In this document: positions 14,850-21,597 of the stretch, one piece after another
Layout of the letters: every line of letters starts with the position of its first letter
How positions within the stretch are numbered: the stretch's first letter is position 1
Origin: Syntrophomonas sp. UBA5432
Lineage (GTDB): Bacteria > Bacillota > Syntrophomonadia > Syntrophomonadales > Syntrophomonadaceae
NCBI GenBank assembly: GCA_002424365.1
Contig: DIRQ01000108.1
Coordinates: 1-22,162 of the forward strand
DNA length: 22,162 nucleotides
Direction: 5' to 3'
The notes under the pieces: model-generated
The model's input: the letters and a program-made list of their open reading frames with translations, nothing else
What the model was told of the DNA's origin: nothing
The model's database searches: none
Position numbers and translations under genes: made by a program

Positions 14850-15389
14850 ATGTTACTGCTTAAAGGACATTACTCGAATAAGGGATTAAGAGAGGAGATG
14901 GCCGGTAATCTGGCTAATCTCCTTAATTCCATAGAAACAGAGCCGGTTTTTCTGGCGATCGGTTCCCATCGTCATATACTTGACTGCCTGGGACCACTTA
15001 CCGGTACTATGTTAATGGAAAAAGTTCCTTTTTTACCGGTCTATGGAACCTTGGATGAGCCGCTTAATGCCAAAAATCTTCATGAGCGCATGGAATTAAT
15101 TAAGCAGCAGCATGCGGGTAGTATGCAAATTGCGATTGATGCATCTTTAGGACCTGCCGATGATTTAGGGATGATTAAGTTATTTGAAGGGGCATTACAA
15201 CCGGGAAAAGCTTTAGCCCGGAGGTTGGAACCGGTAGGTCATTATTATATAACTGGTATTGTTGCCAGTCAGGATGATAAGCCTAAACTGAGTAGAAGTA
15301 GCTTTGGGAGCCTCACTCCGGTATACCATATGGCCAGGTTCATTAGCGATGCAGTAAGTATCTGGTATAACTCCCGGATAAATATCTAA
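14850..15389 (+). CDS. yyaC: YyaC-type sporulation protein (DUF1256)
   Basis: 179 aa. It has the DUF1256/YyaC fold, related to the germination-protease/hydrogenase-maturation protease family. Visible signs are LAIGSHRHILDCLGPLTGTM (the 'GTDR..GD.LGPLVG' region), VYGTLDEPLNAKNL, and IAIDASLG near the middle. It is expressed in spore formers, but its precise function is not established. The variant SHRH replaces the more usual TDRS, which may weaken a protease-like site. Its start is 9 nt after the hisC stop, with only a distant G-run as ribosome site, which suggests translational coupling. It supports a spore-forming host. Confidence 0.88.
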   Translation: MLLLKGHYSNKGLREEMAGNLANLLNSIETEPVFLAIGSHRHILDCLGPLTGTMLMEKVPFLPVYGTLDEPLNAKNLHERMELIKQQHAGSMQIAIDASLGPADDLGMIKLFEGALQPGKALARRLEPVGHYYITGIVASQDDKPKLSRSSFGSLTPVYHMARFISDAVSIWYNSRINI

Positions 15390-15401
15390 ATCCTGCAATC
15401 G

Positions 15402-15431
15402 TTTACATAATCCCTGATTTTGTGCTATTAT
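15402..15431 (+). promoter_or_regulatory. Promoter of iorAB
   Basis: TTTACA (15402-15407), 18 bp, TATTAT (15426-15431). Transcription from about 15438 leaves a leader of roughly 125 nt before iorA. Confidence 0.65.
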
Positions 15432-15443
15432 CTTTGTGGAATA

Positions 15444-15524
15444 ACATTATCGGTCTTGTAACGGGAATTATAGGTAATGTGTAGATGCTAGGCCTTTCGT
15501 GCCAATGAGGATGGAAGGCCTTTT
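15444..15524 (+). promoter_or_regulatory. Two-hairpin leader with terminator-like second stem, upstream of iorA
   Basis: Stem 1: ACATTA (15444-15449) with TAATGT (15475-15480). Stem 2: AGGCCTTTC (15490-15498) with GGAAGGCCT (15513-15521), followed by a short T-run (15521-15524). The second stem looks like a weak intrinsic terminator 40 nt before the iorA start. This may be an attenuator or an unassigned riboswitch. I do not recognise a known class. Confidence 0.5.
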
Positions 15525-15562
15525 GTATATACTAGAATGAGGGGCAGGGGAGAACAGTAATT

Positions 15563-17302
15563 ATGAAGAGACTTATGATAGGAAATGACGCTATTGCCAG
15601 GGGGGCGTATGAAGCTGGTGTTACAGTGGCTACTGCCTATCCCGGCACACCCAGTACGGAAATAGTAAGCAATTTAGCCCAGTATCCTGGTGTGTATGGC
15701 GAATGGGCACCTAATGAAAAGGTGGCCATGGAAGTAGGTGCAGGTGCATCTATAGGTGGAGCCCGAACTCTGGTAGCCATGAAACATGTTGGAGTCAACG
15801 TGGCTGCCGACCCGTTATACACCTTTGTTTACACCGGTGTTAACGGTGGGCTGGTTATCGTATCCGCTGATGACCCGGGGATGCACTCTTCGCAGAATGA
15901 GCAGGATAACCGGGGATATGGACGGTTTGCCAAACTGCCGGTAATAGAACCCTCGGATAGTCAGGAAGCTTTGGATTTTACCCGGTTGGCTTATGATATT
16001 AGTGAAGAATTTGATACTCCGGTTATGCTCCGCATCACCACCCGTCTGGCTCATTCTCAGACCCTGGTGGAAGAAGGAGAACCAAAGCAGGTTGAGCTGA
16101 AGGAATATAAAAAAGATGCTCCCAAGTATGTAATGCTGCCCGGATTTGCCCGGGGACGGCATGTGGAAGTTGAAAAAAGACTATTGGGGCTAAAAGAATA
16201 TTCCAATAATACGGAAATAAATCGTATAGAATGGGGAGATCGCCGTCTAGGTGTTATTACCAGTGGTGTCTGCTACCAGTACGTTAGGGAAGTTATGCCA
16301 GATATATCCGTACTAAAACTGGGTATGGTAAACCCCCTGCCGGATAAACTGATTCGCGAATTTGCGGAAGGGGTCGAACGTTTAGTAATAGTTGAGGAAT
16401 TAGAACCAGTGATTGAGGAACAGGTAAAGTCCTGGGGGATTACGGTCGAAGGCAAGGAACATTTTACCCTCCTGGGTGAATACAGCCCGGAATACCTTGC
16501 TGAACGATTGGGAGGAATTGCTCCGGCTCAAGGTTTTGGACTGGATAAAGAAATACCTCCGCGCCCGCCCCTTATGTGTCCGGGCTGTCCCCATCGCGGT
16601 GTCTTCCACACTTTAAAAAGGATGCGTCTGAAGGTAATGGGAGATATCGGTTGCTATACTCTGGGGGCCTTGAGTCCTCTGGATGGTATGGATGCTTGTG
16701 TCTGCATGGGTGCCAGTATAGGAATGGCTATGGGAATGGAAAAGGCCCAGGGAGTTGATCCCAGTAAAATAGTGGCCGTAATTGGGGATTCCACCTTTGT
16801 TCACTCCGGTATAACCCCGTTAATAGATATTGTATATAATCAAGGGACTTCCACGATAGTGATACTGGATAACAGCACTACAGCTATGACCGGTCACCAG
16901 GACCACCCCGCTACCGGGTTGACCATTAAGAAAGAGCCGGCCCCAAAACTGGATTTGGAGGCTCTGGTAAGAGCAGTAGGTATAAAAAATGTGCGGGTGG
17001 TAGACCCCCTGCAGTTGGATGAGTTACGCTCAGCTCTGGAGGAGGAACTGCAGCGCAGAGAACCTTCTGTCATAATAGCCCGGCGTTCCTGCGCACTACT
17101 AGTTAAACCACCGGTTAATAAAAAGATGGTTATTGAAAATGATTTATGCACAGGTTGCAAGCTCTGTATTCGTATCGGCTGCACCGGGATTTATTTTATA
17201 GAAGATGAGAATTTAGCAGCAATAAATCCTACTACCTGTGTTAGCTGTGAAGTATGTGCTCAGGTTTGTACCTTTGATGCGATTAAAATAGTGGAGGGTT
17301 AG
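15563..17302 (+). CDS. iorA: Indolepyruvate:ferredoxin oxidoreductase, alpha subunit
   Basis: 579 aa. IorAB oxidatively decarboxylates aryl pyruvates (from Trp, Phe, Tyr) to aryl-acetyl-CoA and reduces ferredoxin. The N-terminal pyrimidine domain begins with NDAIARGAYEAGVTVATAYP. A transketolase C-like domain follows. The thiamine-diphosphate domain shows MCPGCPHRGVF, GDIGCYTLG and GDSTFVHSGI with DNSTTAMTGHQDHP. Two [4Fe-4S] motifs sit at the C-terminus: CTGCKLCIRIGC (from Cys529, CxxCxxCx4C, the spacing seen in IorA) and CVSCEVCAQVC (from Cys559). The enzyme is cytoplasmic and oxygen-sensitive. iorB follows after 2 nt. The length matches the family. Confidence 0.96.
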   Translation: MKRLMIGNDAIARGAYEAGVTVATAYPGTPSTEIVSNLAQYPGVYGEWAPNEKVAMEVGAGASIGGARTLVAMKHVGVNVAADPLYTFVYTGVNGGLVIVSADDPGMHSSQNEQDNRGYGRFAKLPVIEPSDSQEALDFTRLAYDISEEFDTPVMLRITTRLAHSQTLVEEGEPKQVELKEYKKDAPKYVMLPGFARGRHVEVEKRLLGLKEYSNNTEINRIEWGDRRLGVITSGVCYQYVREVMPDISVLKLGMVNPLPDKLIREFAEGVERLVIVEELEPVIEEQVKSWGITVEGKEHFTLLGEYSPEYLAERLGGIAPAQGFGLDKEIPPRPPLMCPGCPHRGVFHTLKRMRLKVMGDIGCYTLGALSPLDGMDACVCMGASIGMAMGMEKAQGVDPSKIVAVIGDSTFVHSGITPLIDIVYNQGTSTIVILDNSTTAMTGHQDHPATGLTIKKEPAPKLDLEALVRAVGIKNVRVVDPLQLDELRSALEEELQRREPSVIIARRSCALLVKPPVNKKMVIENDLCTGCKLCIRIGCTGIYFIEDENLAAINPTTCVSCEVCAQVCTFDAIKIVEG

Positions 17303-17304
17303 TT

Positions 17305-17898
17305 ATGGCAGGAAAAGCGATGAACATTCTTATTGTAGGAGTTGGAGGCCAGGGTACTCTGCTTACCAGCCGCATACTGGCCCAGGTAGCAGTAGATTTG
17401 GGATACGATGTCAAGGTATCGGAAATCCACGGCATGGCTCAGCGTGGCGGTAGTGTAGTTTCCCAGGTACGTTATGGGGAGAAAATCTACTCGCCCATAA
17501 TCAGTAAAGGTGATGCCGATATTATACTAGCATTTGAAAAACTGGAAGCAGCCCGCTGGCTCGACTACTTGAAACCTGACGGCATGATTATCATTAACGA
17601 CGATCGGGTAGACCCACTCCCGGTCATGAGTGGTAAGGTAAAATATCCGGAGGATATTGACCAGCATATAGCGCAAATGGTAGAAAAGACTTTGGTGGTG
17701 GACGCCAGTAGCATCGCCGTAGGTTGTGGCAATGTAAGGGCGGCCAATGTAGTGATGGTAGGAATACTGGCAGGCGCTATGGGATTCCCGGAAGGGGAAG
17801 TAGAAAAGGCCATTCAAGCCATGGTTCCTCCCAAAGCTCTGGACATAAATCTTAAGGCCTTTAAAGAGGGACACAATCTATATAGTAATATCGCTTAG
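17305..17898 (+). CDS. iorB: Indolepyruvate:ferredoxin oxidoreductase, beta subunit
   Basis: 197 aa, the POR-gamma-like subunit that completes IorAB. Motifs are ILIVGVGGQGTLLTSRILAQ near the N-terminus, SEIHGMAQRGGSVVSQVRYG, and GDADIILAFEKLEA. ATG 17305 comes 2 nt after the iorA stop, and its GGAGGG ribosome site lies inside the end of iorA, so the subunits are translated together. A terminator follows the gene. No aryl-CoA ligase (paaK) follows, although one often accompanies iorAB in other genomes. Confidence 0.95.
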   Translation: MAGKAMNILIVGVGGQGTLLTSRILAQVAVDLGYDVKVSEIHGMAQRGGSVVSQVRYGEKIYSPIISKGDADIILAFEKLEAARWLDYLKPDGMIIINDDRVDPLPVMSGKVKYPEDIDQHIAQMVEKTLVVDASSIAVGCGNVRAANVVMVGILAGAMGFPEGEVEKAIQAMVPPKALDINLKAFKEGHNLYSNIA

Positions 17899-17912
17899 TA
17901 AAAACAAAAATG

Positions 17913-17943
17913 GCGGGAAGCATGAGCTTTCCGCTTTTTCTTT
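17913..17943 (+). terminator. Terminator of the iorAB operon
   Basis: GCGGGAAGC (17913-17921), loop ATGA, GCTTTCCGC (17926-17934, one G-T pair), then TTTTTCTTT. A strong intrinsic terminator. Confidence 0.9.
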
Positions 17944-17953
17944 CTAAGCACAG

Positions 17954-18034
17954 CTATTTTTTAGCTCCTGCCATTAAAAACAGGGCCTCGGTAACTCCTT
18001 CCATTAAACATTTAGAAGTCAATTCGGTGAATAT
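17954..18034 (-). pseudogene. Possible C-terminal coding relic on the minus strand
   Basis: Read on the minus strand, a short open stretch gives FTELTSKCLMEGVTEALFLM and then AGAKK before a TAG. An upstream in-frame stop leaves only about 26 codons and no start. The composition looks protein-like, so it may be the tail of a deleted gene. The rest of 17944-18176 holds nothing that I can name. Confidence 0.2.
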
Positions 18035-18176
18035 CTATATGCTAAAGTACTCAAATAAGTGCCAAGGTATTTAGTACTACTAAAAGTTTAGGCATTAATG
18101 CGTGTATGAATGTCCAAATTAGTCAATGTGTTTGGAAGGATTTGCAGCTTTGCTTGAAGCAGAGGATTTTTTAGCC

Positions 18177-18479
18177 TCAAGAATATTTAACATTGGAATA
18201 TGCTGAAAATGAATTTGGATTAGTTATTAATTGAGACAATTCTAAAGGCTTTGATGCTGGAATCTCTTTTTGCTTTTTTTCATATAGACTATATGCCACC
18301 TTCCATCTTTCCCGTTCGTCGGCTCTTTTTTCCCTTAATAACTTTTGTATTTGTTTATGCCTTAGTCGAGCATGTCTTTCTACAATTATCAATGCTACAT
18401 ATAACGTTACGTACAATGCGCCTTTACCTAAGTAATAAATAAAAACACCAAATAAAAATATTTTTTGTAATTCAGTCAC
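18177..18479 (-). CDS. Small membrane protein with charged tail, ~100 aa
   Basis: The ribosome site GGAGGAGG (18486-18493) lies inside the extended frame that begins at ATG 18497. The better start is GTG 18479, 6 nt after it, giving 100 aa. Residues ~5-32 are one long or two short hydrophobic helices (FLFGVFIYYLGKGALYVTLY). A strongly basic, helical cytoplasmic segment follows (RHARLRHKQIQKLLREKRAD). This shape resembles small phage or plasmid membrane proteins, but I recognise no family. It lies 70 bp downstream of the 32-aa membrane peptide on the same strand. Confidence 0.6.
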   Translation of the reverse strand: MTELQKIFLFGVFIYYLGKGALYVTLYVALIIVERHARLRHKQIQKLLREKRADERERWKVAYSLYEKKQKEIPASKPLELSQLITNPNSFSAYSNVKYS

Positions 18480-18548
18480 CTTTTTCCTCCTCCCCATTTA
18501 CCTTTGAACCTTGAATGTTACGCGTTAAAACTATTTTCGTAATTGCTA

Positions 18549-18647
18549 CTATTTCTCCAGGTAAATCCTCTCAAAAACATATAATGTGCTTACCATTCCA
18601 GATATTAGTGAAATCGTTATGGCAAGTGCAACTAGTAATCCTTTCAC
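18549..18647 (-). CDS. 32-aa hydrophobic membrane peptide
   Basis: On the minus strand GTG 18647 has AGGAGG 7 nt upstream (18655-18660). The peptide has one hydrophobic helix (GLLVALAITISLISGMV) and a short charged end (FERIYLEK), and stops at TAG 18549-18551. The strong ribosome site and clean one-helix layout argue that it is real. It could be a small membrane regulator, a holin-like or type I toxin-like peptide, or the first gene of a unit with the 100-aa protein. No family is recognised. Confidence 0.5.
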   Translation of the reverse strand: MKGLLVALAITISLISGMVSTLYVFERIYLEK

Positions 18648-18714
18648 CTTCCCCCCTCCTTTTTATCAATTACTCAAAACATAACAGCATAACCATTTCC
18701 CCCAAACCGCCCCC

Positions 18715-18761
18715 TTTGTTAACATTTCGAAACCTCTGGGCGTAAAAAAACCCCCTCAAGA
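18715..18761. repeat. 46-bp direct repeat, copy A
   Basis: It begins TTTGTTAACATTTCGAAAC (18715-18733), identical in copy B, and continues with GGGCGTAAAAAAACCCCC and TCAAGA, similar to copy B. It lies 133 bp from copy B. The 16-bp core GTTAACATTTCGAAAC recurs with two mismatches at 19116-19131. Confidence 0.75.
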
Positions 18762-18847
18762 TAATTCTCCAATTGGGAAATTCAGGTATTATCGCAATAT
18801 TTAGAATATTACTACGATTACTCTTAGGCAATTTTCCGAGTGCTCTT

Positions 18848-18893
18848 TTTGTTAACATTTCGAAACACAGGGGCATAAAAAATCCCCTTAAGA
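18848..18893. repeat. 46-bp direct repeat, copy B
   Basis: TTTGTTAACATTTCGAAAC (18848-18866), then GGGGCATAAAAAATCCCC and TTAAGA. It lies directly at the 3' end of the minus-strand Xre gene and overlaps its terminator. Confidence 0.75.
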
Positions 18894-18900
18894 GGATTTT
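18877..18900 (-). terminator. Terminator of the minus-strand Xre gene
   Basis: On the minus strand AAAATCC, loop TCTTAAGG, GGATTTT, then further T's (plus-strand 18900 down to 18877). The stop codon TAA lies in the loop. Confidence 0.6.
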
Positions 18901-19094
18901 TTAATTAATTTATCTGGGTCTGCGCCCAATATCTTGCATATTAAAATGAACTCTACCAGATTAAAATGTCTTTTTCCGTTTTCCTTATGATTGTATCCAG
19001 TTACCGATATACCCAGCCTCTGAGCCATTTGCTTCTGAGTAAATCCGCACCTGACTCTTTCAGTGCGAATGTTACGTCCAATGAAAACCGTCAT
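18888..19094 (-). CDS. Xre/Cro-type HTH regulator, 68 aa
   Basis: The start is ATG 19094, preceded by GAGGAGG. A longer frame back to 19184 would run through the promoter and operators and is unlikely. Almost the whole protein is one helix-turn-helix domain: GRNIRTERVRCGFTQKQMAQ, RLGISVTGYNHKENGKRHFN, then helices to LIKKSS. Such Cro-sized proteins bind short operators as dimers. It is divergent from the larger Xre gene at 19269 with ~175 bp between, the layout of a phage- or ICE-like switch. Confidence 0.85.
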   Translation of the reverse strand: MTVFIGRNIRTERVRCGFTQKQMAQRLGISVTGYNHKENGKRHFNLVEFILICKILGADPDKLIKKSS

Positions 19095-19115
19095 TGGTGT
19101 TTCCTCCTCACCGCT

Positions 19116-19131
19116 GTTAACTTTTCGCAAC
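19116..19131. promoter_or_regulatory. Operator candidate C in the leader of the minus-strand Xre gene
   Basis: GTTAACTTTTCGCAAC differs in two positions from the 16-bp core of repeats A and B. It lies just downstream of the expected minus-strand start of transcription, a good place for a repressor to bind. Confidence 0.5.
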
Positions 19132-19143
19132 CGAGATAATATT

Positions 19144-19172
19144 AAATTACCAGATAGGTTAGTTTTTGTCAA
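19144..19172 (-). promoter_or_regulatory. Promoter of the minus-strand Xre gene
   Basis: On the minus strand TTGACA (19172-19167), 17 bp, TAATTT (19149-19144). The -35 overlaps the first TTGTCAAC repeat, so binding there would block it. Confidence 0.6.
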
Positions 19173-19202
19173 CGACTTTGTCAACGACTTTTGTTAACAA
19201 AA
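19166..19202. promoter_or_regulatory. Operator cluster: two 12-bp repeats plus a 14-bp palindrome
   Basis: TTGTCAACGACT occurs twice in tandem (19166-19177 and 19178-19189). The perfect palindrome TTTTGTTAACAAAA follows (19189-19202). The cores TTGTCAAC, TTGTCAAC and TTGTTAAC repeat at about 12-13 bp. The cluster lies between the two divergent promoters. Confidence 0.65.
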
Positions 19203-19213
19203 ACCATTATTTC

Positions 19214-19242
19214 TTGCGCATTAAGTTAATTTATGTTATATA
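19214..19242 (+). promoter_or_regulatory. Promoter of the plus-strand Xre gene
   Basis: TTGCGC (19214-19219), 17 bp, TATATA (19237-19242). The start of transcription would be near 19249, about 20 nt before the gene. Confidence 0.5.
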
Positions 19243-19268
19243 TGTTTTAACAGAAATATGTAAGAGAG

Positions 19269-19616
19269 GTGGTTATAATCGACGCAAAGCATATAAGTGA
19301 AGTATTCGCCCATCGCTTAAAAGAAATAAGAGAAGAAAGGGGATGGTCTCAGGAAGATTTGGGCAGAATGGCAGGGGTATCAAAGGCCACTATATCAAAA
19401 TACGAGGCAGCTAGTCATCTACCCAAGCTAATTCACGCGAAGGCCATAGCCGAGGCCTTGAATGTAGGTTTTAGTTATCTGATTGGATTCACCGACAACC
19501 GCTATGTACAAGAAGTTACTATGATATCGGAATTGTTTTTATCATTGCCGGACGATGGCAAAAAAGAACTTTTAAACTATGCCAAATACTTAGAGGAACA
19601 GCAAGGTAAGGACTGA
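19269..19616 (+). CDS. Xre-family HTH regulator with helical C-terminus, 115 aa
   Basis: Residues ~10-65 form the helix-turn-helix: HRLKEIREERGWSQEDLGRM, AGVSKATISKYEAASHLPKL. The C-terminal part (LPDDGKKELLNYAKYLEEQQ) is the short helical dimer segment common in small cI-like or SinR-like repressors. The start is unclear. GTG 19269 is in frame but overlaps the AGAGGTGG ribosome site (19264-19272), and the next codons are ATA and ATC, so either a poorly spaced GTG or a rare start is used. It is divergent from the 68-aa Xre gene and likely controls both promoters. Confidence 0.88.
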   Translation: MVIIDAKHISEVFAHRLKEIREERGWSQEDLGRMAGVSKATISKYEAASHLPKLIHAKAIAEALNVGFSYLIGFTDNRYVQEVTMISELFLSLPDDGKKELLNYAKYLEEQQGKD

Positions 19617-20164
19617 AAGGTCGATAAGAAAAAGACCGGATTATGGGGAAGATCGGGTAGAATCGCCAAAAGACCCGGTCACAGGTAAATAAATAATTCA
19701 ACTCGATGCCCAAAGCGTAAAAAGTACCAGTTTAAGGTATACATCAAATGAAATAAAACGCGGTACTTGTACGGATAGCGTGTTTTGGCATTATAAGAAC
19801 CCAGCAGTGAAAAAAAGCATCGTCAGCACCCGTTAACGATCTGTTACCCTTATGTATGAACGCTAATACATTAAAAGAGGGCAATAGGAAGGGTGTTGAC
19901 GATGTGAACGTTGCCGTTTATACATCCCGAATCTCCTGTAAAAACTAATATTACCGGTGTATGGGAAGCACAGTTTGAGGAACTAACGGGCTTCCCAAGG
20001 CCTAGTTTTGCCTTATTATGGTAATTTCTCGGGTAAGATTAATGGAAACTATTGGCTAGAATATATACTAAAAAGAAAATTAACCCATTATCTAAAACAA
20101 AGTGGGTATTTAGATTGATTAAAAAGTTATTACAAGGATAAGGAAATCTTACGGAGGTTTTAAT
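19617..20164. other. 548-bp stretch without a gene, rich in stem-loops
   Basis: No open frame is convincing. Stem-loops seen by eye: GACCGG/CCGGTC (19634-19680), AAAACGC...GCGTGTTTT with an inner GTACTTGTAC (about 19757-19788), a long stem at 19818-19904, and TGGGAAGC/GCTTCCCA (19962-19997). It may hold a structured RNA or remains of a mobile element. The last ~30 bases carry the ribosome site of the macro-domain gene. Confidence 0.55.
19818..19904. repeat. 87-nt hairpin with 14-bp closing stem
   Basis: CATCGTCAGCACCC (19818-19831) pairs with GGGTGTTGACGATG (19891-19904), with one G-T/A-C-type mismatch. Inside, TGTTACCCT (19842-19850) pairs with AGGGCAATA (19878-19886) apart from one mismatch and one wobble, and ATGTAT (19852-19857) pairs with ATACAT (19866-19871). 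No T-run follows on either strand. Confidence 0.65.
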
Positions 20165-20686
20165 ATGAAGTCGGGAGTCAAAATAGAGCTCATTCAAGGT
20201 GATATTGCTAACCAATCGGATATTACCGCTATAGTAAATGCAGCTAATGCTCAGTTGCGCAAGGGTGGGGGAGTAGCCGGAGCTATTCACCGGGCGGCTG
20301 GTCCGGGGCTGGAAAAAGAGGCCGTACCTCTGGGACCGATTGAGCCGGGGGAGGCAGTAATCACCGGTGGTCATAATTTGCCTAATCGTTATGTAATCCA
20401 CTGCCTGGGACCGGTGTATGGGGTTAACCACCCGGAAGCGGAATTGTTGGCTAACTGTTATCGTAATGCCCTGAAACTGGCGGAACGGTATGAAATTGAC
20501 TCCATTGCCTTTCCCGCGATTTCTACCGGGATATTTGGCTATCCCTTGGAAGAGGCGGCTCAGGTGGTTATGAAAACTATTACCGAAAGTATAGATGATT
20601 TAAAATATGTTAAAAAGATTCGTTTCGTACTCTATGATAAGAAAACCTTACAGGTACATGAACGTTATCTCAAGGAGAGTATTTAG
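20165..20686 (+). CDS. Macro-domain protein (ADP-ribose/O-acetyl-ADP-ribose hydrolase type)
   Basis: 173 aa, a single macro domain over the whole length, as in YmdB/MacroD-type enzymes, which bind ADP-ribose and remove acetyl or ADP-ribosyl groups. Motifs: QGDIANQSDITAIVNAANAQ, with Asn25 and Asn28 of NAAN, the glycine-rich loop LRKGGGVAGAIHRAAG, VIHCLGPVYG, and the phosphate loop FPAISTGIFGYP. GGAGG at 20153-20157 precedes ATG 20165. No ADP-ribosyltransferase, sirtuin or lipoate gene is adjacent. Converging with the 3D-domain gene, it ends 9 bp before it. Confidence 0.94.
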   Translation: MKSGVKIELIQGDIANQSDITAIVNAANAQLRKGGGVAGAIHRAAGPGLEKEAVPLGPIEPGEAVITGGHNLPNRYVIHCLGPVYGVNHPEAELLANCYRNALKLAERYEIDSIAFPAISTGIFGYPLEEAAQVVMKTITESIDDLKYVKKIRFVLYDKKTLQVHERYLKESI

Positions 20687-20695
20687 GCAAAAACA

Positions 20696-21226
20696 TTATC
20701 GCCATTCCTCATACCAGAAATAGTTTACTCGGGGAACACCATAATCACGCGCATCCTGTCTATTATAAAAATTACCGGTGCCGTAATAAACATCGAACCA
20801 GTAAGGAGAATCAGGCCACAGACCATAGTTTACATCGCCGGTGTCCATTACCTTCAGGGTTTTAAACTCCTGACCCTGAACCTTGATAGGCTTTTCCAGG
20901 CGAATTACCGTTCCAAAGGGTATTATTGGCTCCAGCGGGCTGCCGCCAGAGTTTACCGGGTAGCGAGGATGAACAGCAATACTACCAACAAAATATCCTT
21001 TACCACTGGCGGCCACCGATGCACCAGGTTCTTCAGTATAAGCTGTTGACACCTGATTTTTTACGGAAAACTGAATATACCATTTGCCTTCTGCCGGTTT
21101 AGGTGAGGGTTGGGGAGAGCGCTGGGGAGCTTTTTTTAAGGTAAGTGTTAGCAATAGTGCCAGGGCAATAATGATAGTCACTGCTAGGGAAGCCAATATA
21201 CGCATTCTTTCCTTACTTAATTGCAT
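20696..21226 (-). CDS. 3D-domain protein, membrane-anchored cell-wall enzyme
   Basis: 176 aa. An N-terminal helix (residues ~10-30, LASLAVTIIIALALLLTLTL) acts as an anchor or uncleaved signal. A proline-rich linker follows (PQRSPQPSPKPAEG). The C-terminal domain (~50-176) looks like the 3D/double-psi beta-barrel family named after three conserved Asp: TAYTEEPGASVAASGKGYF, VGSIAVHP, IPFGTVIRLEKPI, LKVMDTGDVNYG, WPDSPYWFDVYYG. This fold is shared with lytic transglycosylases such as MltA and with spore/resuscitation proteins. GGAGGG precedes the ATG. It probably acts on peptidoglycan outside the membrane. Confidence 0.85.
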   Translation of the reverse strand: MQLSKERMRILASLAVTIIIALALLLTLTLKKAPQRSPQPSPKPAEGKWYIQFSVKNQVSTAYTEEPGASVAASGKGYFVGSIAVHPRYPVNSGGSPLEPIIPFGTVIRLEKPIKVQGQEFKTLKVMDTGDVNYGLWPDSPYWFDVYYGTGNFYNRQDARDYGVPRVNYFWYEEWR

Positions 21227-21347
21227 AATCTGCCCTCCTTCTACCTGTAATTTGTGTAGTTGGAGGTATTTTTATGTTATGAAGACCAAGCACGGTAATG
21301 TATCAAAATATGGACCACGAAGGGAGCTGAGTTCATCAAGTGGTTAG

Positions 21348-21569
21348 ATGTTTCCACTTGTAATTATGGAAAAGTATTTTAATGACTTTCTTTTATCCTT
21401 TACCATTCTATTGTGGTTTTTTGGGGTTAGACATGGGCCACTGAATAAGGGATTTGTACTTTTTTTGGACGTAGTATTGTTCATATGTTTTGTTTTTCTT
21501 GCCATTAAATATTGCTTAAAAATTTGGCATCAATGGAAAACCATGAAAACACCGACGAAAAAACAGTAA
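21348..21569 (+). CDS. Small membrane protein, 73 aa (start uncertain)
   Basis: Two hydrophobic segments (FLLSFTILLWFFGV and FVLFLDVVLFICFVFLAIKY) and a basic tail (KTMKTPTKKQ). ATG 21348 and ATG 21366 are both possible and neither has a clear ribosome site. Directly upstream, a 22-codon frame (21279-21347, MKTKHGNVSKYG...) has GGAGGT about 11 nt before it and stops at the base before ATG 21348. The two could be a coupled pair, or one gene split by a frameshift. No family is recognised. Confidence 0.4.
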   Translation: MFPLVIMEKYFNDFLLSFTILLWFFGVRHGPLNKGFVLFLDVVLFICFVFLAIKYCLKIWHQWKTMKTPTKKQ

Positions 21570-21597
21570 CAACATCAAATTTCTATCTAAGGAAGAT

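Noticed and set aside
15431..15540. Known riboswitch class or aromatic-amino-acid leader peptide before iorA
   Set aside because: No conserved riboswitch core was recognised, and the only short frame (7 codons at 15485) has no Trp, Phe or Tyr cluster.
18670..18876. 68-aa minus-strand frame between the two direct repeats
   Set aside because: It translates through both repeat motifs and a terminator-like run and has no ribosome site; most likely a by-product of the repeats.
19095..19184. N-terminal extension of the minus-strand Xre protein
   Set aside because: It covers the promoter, an operator and the ribosome site; ATG 19094 with GAGGAGG is clearly better.
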